This document shows positions 1 to 12,250 of a stretch of 64,000 nucleotides of DNA, piece by piece (the first letter of the stretch is position 1; every line of letters starts with the position of its first letter). The notes beneath the pieces are model-generated. The model worked only from the letters and a program-made list of their open reading frames with translations. It had not been told where the DNA came from and did no database searches. Where the stretch lies: assembly GCF_021730395.1 (NCBI RefSeq), contig NW_026463112.1, positions 1 to 64,000 of the forward strand, given 5' to 3'. A program made the position numbers and the translations under genes. Source of the DNA: Mercenaria mercenaria (lineage: Eukaryota; Mollusca; Bivalvia; Venerida; Veneridae).

Positions 1-270
1 CTTTCTCAAAGCGTAATAGGCGTAGACTAAATATTCATTTAATTGTCTCTGATTTTCTGATCAATCATTACTATTTCTGTTTGAACAATTTATCGTTTAT
101 AGTTATGTATTGTATCCGGCCGAAATATAATCTGAACAGTCTCTGTATCAAACAATTTACTAGTGTTGAATAATAGTCTCTCATGGAAAACAATTTCCGC
201 AGTCTATTATATGAAGTATCTTGTGTAATCACTTATTAAAAATCAGAACTTCAAACAAACTAACAAGGTA
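1..270. other. Left-edge sequence next to the BEL element
   Basis: AT-rich sequence with no reading frame. It lies just past the integrase end of the minus-strand BEL/Pao element, so it could be the start of that element's 3' LTR. A purine-rich run on the minus strand near 275-288 would suit a polypurine tract. I could not match it to anything near 5.6-6.3 kb, so no LTR pair is claimed. Confidence 0.3.
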
Positions 271-279
271 CTGAACTTC

Positions 280-1460
280 ACTTTTCACTGGTAACAGTCT
301 CTAACGGATACAGTTTCACCACTGGTCTCGTCGTTAGCCCATTTACAGTCTTTATTTTCGCGGCACGAACTAAACCATCATTTCCTGCAAGTTTCCAGCG
401 CAGCCTTGGTCCTTCATCGTGAACTTGGACCACATCTCCGGCCCGTATAGATCGTTCGTTTGATCCTGTAGTTTTGTGGTATTCTCGTAAAGAGGTCAAA
501 TACTCAGTCCTCCAGCGTTTCCAAAAATGGTTGATTATATTCGCCTGGATCTTCGCTCTCCGGGTAAGTATAGACTGGTCACTCTGAATAGACGCCATGC
601 CGGTTTCCGTTTCAATGTCGTAATACGGAAGTGACGTCATCCTACGGCCGTAAAGAAGATGTGCCGGTGTTAATGGTTCCATGTCTTCTATGTTTGAGGA
701 AGTGTACGTGATAGGTCTGTCATTTAAAATTGCCTCGATTTCAGTCACAATGGTACGTAAAGTTTCCATGGTTACAAAAGCTCTTCCGAGAATCTTCTTC
801 AAAGTCGTCTTGGTAAGACCTATTAACCGTTCCCAAAATCCGCCATACCACGGGGCCCGCTTTGGTATAAATTTCCACTCTGTTCCCTTCATGCTGAGCG
901 CTTCTTGTAGAGAAGTTGACTGGAAAAGTTCCTTAAGTTGACTGGCTGCTGACAGGTAAGTTGTGGCGTTGTCCGAGATCATGAGTTTTGGCAAGGATTT
1001 TCTGCTGCTAAACCTCCTGAATGCTTGTAAGAATGAATCCGTCGACAAATCTGGAACTACTTCCAAGTGAACGGCCCTTGTAATTGCGCATGTGAATAAG
1101 CAGATGTAACATTTGGACTCACTTCCGGTTTCGTTCCTGACGTAAAGCACACCAGTAAAATCCACACCTGTAACACTGAACGGTGGGGCTTCTTCTACTC
1201 GGATCTTCGGGAGTAGCGGTGGGTCTGGTGCTCGATACGGCTTGCCAATAACTCTTGTACAAATAACACACGTCCTTAGTACTGATCGGACGCACTGGCG
1301 AATGGCAGGAATCCAGTACTTTTGTCTAAGGTGAGTAATGGTGGCGTTTACTCCAGAATGAAGTTGTTTTCCGTGTGCATCTTGGATGACTAATCTGGTA
1401 AGTATATGTTTCTTTGGTAACAGGTAGGGAAACTTTGTTGCGTATTCCAGCGGTGCATTA
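280..1460 (-). pseudogene. BEL/Pao integrase region (fossil)
   Basis: The integrase part of the BEL element. The main frame begins with MDFTGVLYVR, continues through the retroviral-type integrase core (including LMISDNATTYL and the PFAPWYGG-like RAPWYGGFWERLIG segment) and ends in a DUF5641-like tail (AGDVVQVHDEGPRLRWKLA). Sequence near 1,300-1,460 holds the zinc-binding part. The tail ending in KLYPLE is typical of BEL/Pao polyproteins. It acts, in intact relatives, to insert element cDNA into the host chromosome. Here it is a fossil, part of a broken copy. Confidence 0.85.
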
Positions 1461-1489
1461 TGAATTCTTCCTCCGCAACGATTAAGTCA

Positions 1490-3400
1490 GTCTGTATCTA
1501 GGTATAAACGCAGTTGTCTGACGAGCGGTAACCGGTTTCTATTACCCTTCAGATTTTCAATTTCTTCTTTAAACGAGGTCGCATGACAGGATCTCAACCA
1601 TGGAATTTCAGCATCATGAAGTGCACTCGCCGACAAACTTCCGGTTTGTCTGTTTGTATTTTGTCTGCAATTGTGGATGAATCTCATAACGTTAGCTGTG
1701 ACGCGAAGTAGCTTGGTGTAAGAACTGTAATGTGTAATGTCAATTACATTATGGATTCCGAGTGTGTCTGAGCACTGTAAACTTGACATGTTGATCTCTT
1801 CTGAGTTACCAGCATTCTCTTCAGTTGTCGTCTGCGGTGTCACGTGTTCGTATTCCCAGGTAGGCCACTGTACTCTGTTTGTCAACCATGACGGACCGGT
1901 GTTCCATAACTGGTTATCGAGGAAAATGTCTGCAGATATACCACGTGTAAGTAAGTCGGCTGGATTATCGTTCGTAGGGCAATATCTCCATAGTGATTTT
2001 CCTGTAAGTTGGTTGATTTCATCGACACGATTTCTCACAAAGCGTTTGAGAGGTTTTGATGTTGTCAGCCAATGTAACACTATCTGACTATCTGACCAAA
2101 ACGTTACATTTGGTGTCTGTAAACTCTTCTGTAGATGTGAGGCTAACCGAGCACCAATCAAAGCAGCTATGAGCTCCAACTGAGGTAAGGTCAAAGTCTT
2201 TAGTGGAGCGACTCTGTTCTTAGCCATAAGTATTCTTGTTTGTTTCTCGTTACTGAAATATGCCACTGCTCCGTATGACTTAATACTAGCGTCAACAAAT
2301 ATATGAAAGCATGTGGTACAATTCGGGTTCTATGTAGGTAATAGCTGTCTTGAAAACTTGACGTCTGTGACTCTATTCAGGTCTTCTGCAAGCTGGTTCC
2401 ATCTGTCTCTTATAACTTCCGGTAGGAATATGTCCCAGTCGTATTTACTTTTCCAGAGCTCTTGAAGTAAGATCTTAGCTCGAACCGTAACTGGGCTAAG
2501 TAAACCGAGAGGGTCGTATATCTGTGACGAGAATTTGAGAATTGTCCTCTTGGTTATTACATCTAAGCTTGGGATATTTCTATTGGTAAATGACAGTTCA
2601 TCTGTATTTGGGTTCCATTGCATTCCAAGTACCTTGATGATGACGTCATTGTCAAGTACTCCGTCGGCTGCCGCCAAGGATCGCAATTTTTCACTGTTCG
2701 ACGTCAATGACCTTAGATTCATACCGGCTTTCCTCATCAGACATCTAGCTTCTTTCAAGTAGGTACACGCAGACGACTCAGATTCAAAGCTTGACAGGAC
2801 GTTGTCGACGTATAAATCTCTCTGGATGACTTCCGCTGCCTGCACGTGTTTGTTGAGTTCTAGATGCTTCAAAATGGTAGCACTAAGCATGAACGGAGAA
2901 CATGTAGCTCCAAACAAAACTGCCTTAAAACGGTAAATACATAATGGACTGCTCGGGTTTAGAATGTCACCAGACCATAAAAATCGAGTAGCATCTCTAT
3001 CTCTTTCGTCCAATCCTACATGTAAAAAGGCTTTTTCTATGTCTGCTGTAACAGCGTATTTGTGGAGACGAAATCTGACTAGTATGTTGGAAAGATCGTT
3101 AAGTATCGGCGGGGTCGACTCCAGGCAATCATTTAAACTAGGTAAGTTAGGTGACTGTCGACAGCTACAGTCGTACACGATCCGAATTGGTGTAGTTGAA
3201 GATTCCTTTTTGACTGGGTGGTGGGGTATATAATGGACTTGTCCGGTGGGTGGGGTATCAGTAATGACTTTTTCTATAAAACCTCTGCGTTCCTGCTCTG
3301 TAATTATGTCGTCGTATTTTTGTAGTAGATACGGGTCTCTCTGTAGTCTTCTTATGGTGTTTTCTGTCCTCTTCTTAGTTACCTCATAGTTGGTTGGCAA
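1490..3400 (-). pseudogene. BEL/Pao reverse transcriptase and RNase H region (fossil)
   Basis: The reverse transcriptase part shows the BEL/Pao signature blocks DIEKAFLHVGL (near 3,050) and DLYVDNVLSSF, the active-site block (near 2,810). RNase H follows, with the segment AALIGARLASHL and FWSDSQIVLHWL that are characteristic of Pao-type RNase H. In intact relatives these copy the element RNA into DNA and remove the RNA strand. Part of the broken element; no expression is implied. Confidence 0.87.
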
Positions 3401-3699
3401 CGGCGGATGTTCTAGTTTCCATGGTAACTTAGCCGAATATCTGCTATCTTTGAATTCTATGCACGATTGCTGATAATTTTTAAAGTAATCTGATTTGTCG
3501 TTGTCTTCAGTAGTCTGTGTAATCCCCATACTTTCTAGGCTCCAAAATCGTTCAAGCATGTCTGGAGAAAAGTGTGACGTATTTACATTGCAGACGTGAT
3601 TTGTACTGTGCGCGCTCTCGGCTGGGACTGGTCCAGATAACAAGTAACCTATCTTCGACTTGACAGCTGTAGGTCCCTCTCCACGTATTATACGGTCTT

Positions 3700-5553
3700 T
3701 TACTATGTTCCAATAAAAGTCTGCACCTATAAGCATAGAAATGGTGAAGTTACTGTCTTCTGTCACCGGGTGAGCAAGTTTTAATCCACGAAGGTATGGT
3801 AATTTTGAAGCTGTATTCTGTAATCTGCTGTTGATAGGCGTTGATATTGTAGGTACAATCAGGACTTTGACTGGTATTTTCTGACATTCGTCTGTTACTA
3901 GGTAAACTGTTGCTGTGTCTACTTGCATTATCTTGTTACTAGTAGAGCCGAAGGATGACAAGTATATTGTCTCTGTACCGTCTCTGGTGAGTTCAAGTTC
4001 TTCTGCTAAACTTTCCGTAATAAAGGATTTATGTGAACCTTCATCGAACAGTATGTTGGTATATAGCTGTACTTTAGTTGGCGAAACGGTTGCTATGGCT
4101 GTTTTCAACAAGACTCCTTTACCGTGTAGATCTGCTGATGAATGAAATACTCCTGCTTCCGGTGTCTGCGTAATTTCTGTTGGGGATAAATTCGGCTGCT
4201 GAGCTGTTTGTCGTCTGCTGCAAATTGCCGTATGGTGTTTCCGGTTACAAATTTGGCATCTCTTGATCGAATTACATTTAGCGACGGGATGTTTTCTTAA
4301 ACAATTAAAACACAAGCGGTTCTGTTTCACGATGTCAAGTCTTGAATTAGTATCACAGTGAGTTTTACATTCAACAGATTTGTGTCCTTGTTCACAGAAT
4401 GCACACTTAATGTCAGCTTTACGATAAGACCTTCCGGATGATGATTGCGCGAGATGTTGTGGTTTTTTCTTAGATTTCGCTCCCATGAAAAATGCTGCTG
4501 TAGCCTCGCAGTCGTCGACTTCCGGTTCACTGCGCGCCGTACCAGCCTCCATGATGCAGATTTCTCGATTGATAGAAGCTCGTAGATCTTCTAGTCGCCA
4601 GTTATTTTCAACGTTTTCGCGGGCTAGCTGTTTTCTAATTTCACTTGGTAATTTTTCTAACACAACAGGCACTAACAAGCTACCATAACTTTCTTGACAC
4701 TGTCCCATGGCTTCTAAACTACGTATGAATGTCTCCATTTTATCATAAAAAGTTTCTCAAACTAGTAACTCTGTTTGACGGGGCAGGTAATTTCAACAAG
4801 GATTGCATGGCTACGTGCATTAACTTATGTTGCTGTCCGAATCTTTCTTTGAGTAGATCAACAGCCCGGATGTAGTTAACATTTGTCATGGCGAATCCTT
4901 CAATCACTTGTGCTGCTTTTCCTTCAAGTTGTGATTTCAAGTAACTAAACTTTTGCACATCGGTAAGGTTATTGTTCATATGTATGGTAGACTCATAAGA
5001 ATCCCAGAATGATTGCCATGTTAATATATCGCCATTGAATGTTGGCAGGGAAATTTTAGGTAATCTGTAAAATTGAGCAGAATTATACGAATTGTTACTC
5101 ACATTTCTGTCGTTGAAATACCTATCTTCTGAGTTTGAGGCGTTACCATTTCGCTGTCCATCTCTCTCGTAAACTTTGCTGATCACCTGACTCTCTAGAA
5201 TTCTCCTGACCATGTATTTCTCTTGAGGTTTGCTGATCTTCTCGGGGAAGTGACGTTGTAGAACTCTTCTCTTGTTGATTTCGGAATTCTCTGAGTTGAC
5301 GCAACTTTATTTCCAGCTGTAGTGAATACTCTTCTGCTTGGAATATCTCGTCTTCTATACACTCGATTTCTGTGTTTGAAAGTATTTTCTCGTTAAGTGT
5401 CTCTAGTATTTGTACCTTGGTTTCAACTGACTCTAGAATAGCGTTAAACTCCAGTAATGACGAATTCTCCTTCGCCTGCTCAATTTTGATGAGATATCTG
5501 TCAACGAAACGTTGGTGGCCCTCTCTCTGTGTTTGTAATTTCTGTAGATTCAT
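3700..5553 (-). pseudogene. BEL/Pao gag, zinc knuckles and protease region (fossil)
   Basis: From the 5' side: a coiled-coil-rich N-terminal gag segment (about 5,150-5,553), a DUF1759-type gag segment with LPKISLPTFNGDILTWQSFW (about 4,750-5,090), then three Cys/His knuckles (about 4,215-4,405; CAFCEQGHKSVEC, CFNCLRKHPVAKC, CQICNRKHHTAIC), then a DUF1758-like aspartic protease region near 4,050. This order is standard for BEL/Pao. In intact relatives gag forms the particle, the knuckles bind RNA and the protease cuts the polyprotein. Fossil. Confidence 0.85.
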
Positions 5554-5650
5554 GTTTTATTTCACGGCACCAATATCGCATAGGAGATGTAAAGAACTAC
5601 AACGCTGTGCCCAGGTTCATACTTTTAATCGTTGTAACGTATCTTAGAAT

Positions 5651-7859
5651 CATGTAACAACAACGGATATGACGTAGACGTCACTAGCGCGACGTCGTAT
5701 GTTAAAGCGCGGTAAATAGCGTTATAACGTTTTCTACAACTGCCTTTGAAAATACTGGCCATCCGACAGCTATCCTATATATCAGGTCTTACACGAGTCA
5801 TTAACAGCTAGACAATCCTGTATAGAACAACTTAGCCATACTTTCAAAGAAGTAATTGTAAATGTATAAATTATGCTCTAGAAATGCTACCTTCGTTGCT
5901 GGTTTTCCTCCACACTTTTTAACTGTTTACTATCGTTTGTTAACTTATACTGGCGACTGCATATTTGGTTATTTGTTGTCTTAAAAATTTATAACAATAC
6001 AACAACCCACCTTACGTAATATGCAAGCATTTTTGTCGTAGTAGTTTTCCAGTCAGGACCAGGTGTGTTTCCATTGGCGTTGTCAGTTGTGTTCTATTCC
6101 ATTTTCACGTCGTATTTCGTTCCTATAAGAATATTTGATAGCTAAGAATCTATTTCTATTAAATACATGATTTGTTTAATTCTGCACCTTTATTTAACCA
6201 AGCCTTCGATTATCCCTCAATTTTTTCACGTTTTTCATATCGTTTTTTAATCAGACCTTCAGCATGCAAGTCAAGCAGGCTTCTGGTGTAGCGTGAAATC
6301 TGTTAGCCCATGAGATCTTTCAGACATTTAAGAAAATGCATATTGTATCACTAAACTTTACAAATAATTTTAACGACGCGAATATCACATTGGAAACAAA
6401 CAAATATCCTCTATATAATGGTTTGTGTTTTAATACATGTAAACTGCAATCCAAGTCGCCGTATGATCTATCATTATATCTGCGAAACTTTAATCCAAGA
6501 AAAAAATGTAATTCAACTGCAATAGCTACTTACTTATATTCCATTGTCTTTTATAATCTATTTTGTCATATATGCCAACATTTGCAAACTTCATGTGTCC
6601 AGGATATGTTCGGGGAGCATGCATTAGCTTACTGGTAACTAAAATTATTTAAATCAATATACAGGGAATCGGGATGCAACTACTGCATTCAAATACTGAC
6701 GAGTTATTGTGTTAAAAATAGTTCTCTGTGTATACTTCCGTTTAAAAACAATCATTCTACTTGCCGCAAAAAGAGTTTATTAATATAATTATAATGAATT
6801 GTTGTCTGCATTCACATTTTGATATAAAGAGATATATCCTCAATTTGTTCCTGTGTGTAATACAAATAAATAAACACACACCGCATTGTGTCGGCCTTTT
6901 TCGGAGGATTTGCGTCGTGAAACACAAGAAAACATGGAAATACTGATATGTACAATTGGATTTAACTCAAGCATTCGTATGTACGGGCCCTTCGTAAGGA
7001 GTTTAATTTACCAAACATAAAAAACGTTTTCACCTATACAAAAATACCAATAGAGGTTTTAAATGAGGTCGTAGAAATCTAGCGGTGTGCCGTAACCATT
7101 GAAACGGCTACTGAAGCTGGTAATCGCGGAAGCTCAAACACTTTATTGTGTCGTATTTTAATAGGTGATAGTGTTATAAACTTGATTTTTTTATTCATAT
7201 TTTCATTAAGTTATGAATACCTATTGTTTGCGGTGATTATACTCTAAATATCTAATGAAATTTCTCATTTGCCGTCAGCTCGTGCAATTTTAGTAATTAG
7301 CACGTGCATTCAATTTTGAACGAACAAGGTGTCTTTTTGAAAAGAAAAATATTTTTTTTGGACTTAATTACAACTATAGCTGATTTTTTACTTAAAATAT
7401 TGTATAGTAAGCATACAATTAAAATTCTAAAAAAAATGGATACGTCAATTTAACATCATTGTATACATTAATGCAGCGGATTACATGTCATATATGGTAT
7501 TAATTCGCTTCCGTTTTCAATACTCACCGACAATGAAGTAATGGAATAACTCGTTAAATCTCGGCTTGGAATATTTAACGCATATTATATGAAAAAAAAG
7601 TGTTTATTAAATTAATTGTTGGAAAATTATGTTTCTTGACACATTGTTAGCTGTCAGTATTGTATAGATACGCTTAACATATAATTCATGCATAAAATTG
7701 TTCTCATTTTCGTTGGTATTTTTCTATTACTGTTACGAAATCAAGTATTTTAGATTTGATACTTCTATCACTTTAATAATTAATCATATTACCGGACTTC
7801 TCATTATAATACAGCGGTACAATAATGGAAGTAAATTAGGCTTAGAGTAAAGATTTCCA
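5651..7859. other. Intergenic, nothing recognised
   Basis: AT-rich DNA next to the 5' side of the BEL element. The first few hundred bases may include its 5' LTR, but no sibling copy was found to prove it. Only short chance frames are present. Confidence 0.4.
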
Positions 7860-7879
7860 GTGTGTGTTGAGCGGTTCTA

Positions 7880-8680
7880 CCAAAGTGATGCTAATGTTCA
7901 TGTACATGTTTCTATGAAAACCTGGTGCGCCATGTTAATGGTCAATTGCTTGACATCAGATATCAATGTTAAATGCCAAAAACCTTATGCAAAATGTTTT
8001 GTAAACAAAATGACATATATTAAGTACTATGGAAGGCTATGGAAAGCCGGGGTGCCATGCTAATTGTCAAATGCTAAATGACAAAAAATTATTGTATAAT
8101 GTTATTTGCTATATGCTTAATGTCAAAAATTGCCTGTGAAATGGTTATTGTCAAACAATAAATGACAGTTGTTAATTGAGAAATACCAAACAATAAATGC
8201 CAAATGCAAATTGCTAAGTACTTATTCAGATAAAGAACTGAATATATTTGTGTATAAATGCATCCTTTAAATAGTCATAGGCCTTTGTAACATAACTTTG
8301 TCTATATTTTAAAAAAGTAACTCTTTAGAGTGAAAAGTTTCGATCATGTAATCTCATAAACCTTTAGAACATGCTATTGCTCCAAATCAGGCCGATAGAA
8401 CTTCATATGTTTTACGCGATTAAAAGTAACAGTCATTAGTTTAAGGGATATAGATCATTAACTCACAAGGTTAAAGCATTTGAAGAGTAGCATTTTATCA
8501 TTTGGCAATAATTATAGGCATTTAGCACAAAGGATTAGCATATGGCATTTGATATGTATGGAAGGCCGGTGCGCCATGAATATAGCCAAATGCTAAATGA
8601 CAAATATTAAATGCTAACTGCCAATTAATGTTAAACGCCAAATACTTAATGCTAAATGCCAATCACTTAATGTGACCGGG
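7880..8680. repeat. Degenerate short-period repeat (AAATGCTAAATGACAA-like)
   Basis: Two clusters (about 7,900-8,230 and 8,510-8,680) are built from imperfect runs of words such as aaatgccaaatgctaaatgacaa. Each starts near a shared anchor like ggtgcgccatg (7,926, 8,049 and 8,570). The clusters look like diverged copies of one element with a simple-sequence body. No coding potential. Confidence 0.55.
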
Positions 8681-9319
8681 ACCTTAGTCAGCTTTTCCCG
8701 TATGAATGTAAGGAAAAAGCTACCTTAATTCTAAAATTATTTTACATATAAATGATCATTGGGTGACCCTCTACAAAGTTTATTCAAATTATTTCAATTC
8801 ATCAAAATAGTTGGCCGCCAGAAAAAGCTGTCATTTTTTCTCTGTATGCATGTAAAAAAATAGTCAGAAACAGATGCCCCAATTTTAAAACAATTACGCA
8901 TAAAACTATTCTTAATAGCTGATACTTCATAAAACTTCTTGTCAGAATTAGACTGGCTCCCGTCCCTATGTTTGTTCTACATATATATGTTTATTCATTC
9001 ATTAAGAGGGAAGTAACTCCAGCAGGTTGTTTCTTCATTGACATTTTTATTGCCCTTGGCTCCGAACATAGGGACTGGTGAAAGTTGGCTTACAGTGTCT
9101 CACAAATTTGTGAGACAAATTCCCATTGATTTCTTTTAGTGATAATCAGCTGCTATCACTGTGACATGTTATCTAAGGGTTTCATGTGCTAGCCATTTTT
9201 TAATGAACCGAAGCTAATTTACCGATTTATGGCCTGCCCTCAGCTTGTAATAGCTTAGTTATCAGGCAACAGGAATGTACTTTCATACAAAAGGGATGCA
9301 TATTTAACAGAGGATTTAT
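8681..9319. other. Intergenic with a 22 bp perfect palindrome
   Basis: Mostly unremarkable AT-rich sequence. It holds the perfect palindrome TGTCTCACAAATTTGTGAGACA (9,096-9,117) written here in two halves: TGTCTCACAAA and TTTGTGAGACA. An inverted pair (gtccctatgtttgttc near 8,965 and gaacatagggac near 9,064) brackets about 100 bp. These may be the remains of a short inverted-repeat element. Confidence 0.4.
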
Positions 9320-9745
9320 GATCTGGATGAAGCTATACTTAAAGGTCTAAAAAATTAAAAATAATTATGAACAAATAAGACCAAACCAAGAGTATGTTGT
9401 AAAAGGATATTTCAAAGGAAATGATGTTTTATTCTGGCAGTGGCAAAAGCTTAACTTTTGAAATTGCTCCATTTGCATTTGATTTTTTCCATAATGACAG
9501 CACACAATGTACCATTATTGTTGTGTCACCTCTTGTGGCTCTTGTGAAATTAAAAAAGGAGGTGTAAAGGCAGTGTATTTACAGGATATATACAAAGGAA
9601 AAAATGAAGTAAAATATATATAACAGTTACATGAATGCAAAGCCGATATAAATGTTGCTAGTCCAGAGTCGCTGATCTGTCAAAGAACAGGGCCCTTAAA
9701 GCAATATTCTGGGATGAAGTACACTTCACAAAGACGTTTGAATGA
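9320..9745 (+). pseudogene. RecQ-like DNA helicase fragment, decayed
   Basis: Pieces in shifting plus-strand frames match the N-terminal half of a RecQ-family helicase in correct order. They are DLDEAILKGLK, then IRPNQEYVVKGYFKGNDVL (the RecQ Q-motif/motif 0 region), then SGSGKSLTFEIAPFAFDFF (Walker A, GSGKS), then TIIVVSPLVALVKLKKEV (motif Ia), GVKAVYLQDIYKGKNEVKYI, DINVASPESLI, and finally KAIFWDEVHF (Walker B, DEVH). At least four frame changes and several stops separate them, so it cannot make a helicase. Intact relatives unwind DNA with ATP in the nucleus. RecQ-like genes of this sort are often multicopy in mollusc and cnidarian genomes, which is my inference for the source. No intron or flanking gene part was seen. 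Confidence 0.75.
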
Positions 9746-10799
9746 AATTATTTATATCATTTTGTCACAAAGTTTAGCTAAATTGAATAAATAATGGAAA
9801 AAAGATAGTCAGAAAGAAACATCAAAGAACATTTTAGTAATTGTACTCTGTAGTAACTAGTACAATATGAAATGACAGCAGTATATTAAAACAATTTAAT
9901 GATTTAACCAAATAGGTCTTACATATAAACAGAGTACAATCATAATAATTATCTTGTTAAATACTTATACAAAAAGCTTACATGGTGATACAAATCTACA
10001 CCCCTATAGTAATTTGGCTGGATTTTTTTCAATGATCTAATTACTGTAAAAATACAGGCAATAGCCCGAGAAAAGGTTTGATGGCATGAGAAAATATAAT
10101 GTCTGATGATTTGATGGTTTGTTTTATTTGCAAAAGTCTCATAACTGGAATACCTGCAAAAGTGTTGTGATTTGGTATAATACCATCATGTTTGTGAAGT
10201 ACAGTCAAAAATAGAATATTAGTGTTCACATAGACAAATAATAAAGTCTTCTTTGGGATTAATCGATCAATCACATTTTCATAATATACACAAAACTAAC
10301 ATTTATTGCTATTACTCTCTTATAAACTTAAAATTCATATATTAAAAGACAGATTTGTGTAAGTCCTATCTCTATTAAAGGAAACAAAACGATCGCCAAA
10401 TTTCTCGTATTTTCTGTTTTATGTAAGCATATTTAGTGTAGTTTAACTGGTTACAAAAGGCATCCATGAGCATAATACAGCTTTTGTTCTTTTAAATTGG
10501 ACTCCAATCAAATGAAAATAAAAGTCTCTAGTCCAAAAGAAAATCAGAAAAATGCGTTTTCTGAAAATTTGCAAGAATTAACTTCCAAGTTTTTCATGAA
10601 CATGTATGTGTAGCATACAATGATAATACATAATGACAAATCAGAGTGAACTCATCATAAATATTATAAATCAAGATATAAATGAATAAAAAAAACAGAA
10701 ATGTAGAGCAACATAACAAACTACATGACTGAGAATCACATAAAATGTCACCCATATTTAACATACAAGTAATGAATTTATACACGGAGGTTGTACCCT
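9746..10799. other. Intergenic, nothing recognised
   Basis: AT-rich sequence downstream of the helicase relic. Short frames near 10,041-10,274 and 10,594-10,785 (minus) have no recognisable domains and are probably chance. Confidence 0.4.
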
Positions 10800-12250
10800 G
10801 CGTCGAAGCCAGACCCTTCCCACCAAAAAGTAGTTTTACTAAATGACATTGGACATTTTGAGTTTGACTATTCGAAGAACAGTCTAGCTATTCTACTCAC
10901 CCTGGCGTCGGCGTCACACCTTGGTTAAAGTTTTGCATGCAAGTACATACAGGTATCATTTAAAGGCATATAGCTTTGAAACTTTTTTTTCTAGGTCAAT
11001 TACCAACCTCACTGGGTCAAGTTCCATAACTCTGGCATGTATTTTAAGCAAATTATGCCCCCTTTAGGACTTAGAAAATCCTGGTTAAAGTTTTACAAGT
11101 TACTATCTCCAAAACTAATGCAAATATTGAATTGAAACTTTACCTGTGTCTTCGGGGTTATAAAACTAGTTGATAACATCAAGTCTCATAACTCTGACCT
11201 GCATTTTGGCCAAATTATGCCCCCTTTTGGACTTAGAAAAACCTGGTTAAAGTTTTGCGTGCAAGTACATTACAGCAATTACTAAAAGGCTAAAAGGCAT
11301 ATAGCTTTGAAACTTTTTTTTCTTTTTCTAGATCAAATACCAACCTCACTGGGTCAAGTCCCTTAACCTGACATGTATTTTGGTGAAATTATGCCCCCTT
11401 TTGGACTTAGAAATTCTGGTTAAAGTTTTACATGCAAGTTACTATCTCTAAAACTAATGCAGATATTGAATTGAAACTTCACATGTGTCTTCGGGGTTAT
11501 ACAATTAGCTGATAGCATCAAGTCCCATAACTCTGACCTGCATTTTGACCAAATTATGCCTCCTTTTGGACTTAGAAAATCCTGGTTAAAGTTTTGCATG
11601 CAAGTACATACAGCTATTACTTAAAGGCATATAATAATATTATGTTTAAAACTTGTTTTTTTATTTTTCTAGATCGATTACCAGCCTCACTGGGCAAGTC
11701 CCATAACTCTTACATATATTTTGGGCAAATTATGCCCCCCTTTAGATTTAGAAAAATCTGGTTAAAGTTTTGCGTGCAAGTTACTATCTGCAGAATAAAT
11801 GCAGATATTAAATTGAAACTTCACATGTGCCTTCCGGGTTATAAAACTAGTTCACTGCATCACGTCCCATAACTTTGACACGCATTTTGGTAAAATTATG
11901 TCCCCTTTTGAAGATAAAACTTCTGGTTAAAGTTTTGCATGCAAGTTACTATCTGCAGAATAAATGCAGATATTAAATTGAAACTTCACATGTGCCTTCC
12001 GGGTTATAAAACTAGTTCATTGCACCACATCCTATAACTTTGACATGCATTTTGGTCAAATTATGTCCCCTTTTGAACATAAAACTTCTGGTTAAAGTTT
12101 TGCATGCAAGTTACTATCTCCAAAAATGATGCAGATACAGGATTGAAACTCTAAATATATTTTGACATTAAGGGTAACATTTTCCTGCTTCTGGGACAAT
12201 ACTTTGAATAGTCAGCATTGGCTGTCTTACGGGCAGCTCTTGCTATTTCA
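10800..12250. repeat. Repeat element with eight ~165 bp tandem monomers
   Basis: The anchor ctggttaaagtttt recurs near 10,921, 11,082, 11,240, 11,416, 11,582, 11,758, 11,925 and 12,091, a period of 158-176 bp. Monomers partly alternate between two types: one continues gcaagtacatacag with a poly-T tract, the other gcaagttactatctcc. Each contains caaattatgcccccttttgg. The outer flanks carry roughly inverted words (tttgactattcgaagaac near 10,863; gaatagtcagcattggc near 12,206). Non-coding; the layout of inverted-type ends around a tandem core is common in molluscan repetitive elements. Confidence 0.8.

Larger units (their letters stand above)
270..5650 (-). mobile_element. BEL/Pao LTR retrotransposon, broken copy
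   Basis: An old BEL/Pao-family element reading right to left. Its parts appear in the normal family order: gag-like region with a DUF1759-type segment, three CCHC-like zinc knuckles, a DUF1758-type aspartic protease region, reverse transcriptase, RNase H, and integrase with the C-terminal DUF5641-type tail. A short stretch near 5,560-5,570 resembles the start of a primer-binding site for tRNA-His (TGGTGCCGTGA on the minus strand), which fixes the 5' side. No LTR pair was found; the 3' LTR may lie beyond the left edge. The copy is broken, with about four interruptions, and looks older than the Gypsy element at 29-39 kb. Family assignment is firm from the combination of domains; exact ends are not. 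Confidence 0.88.
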
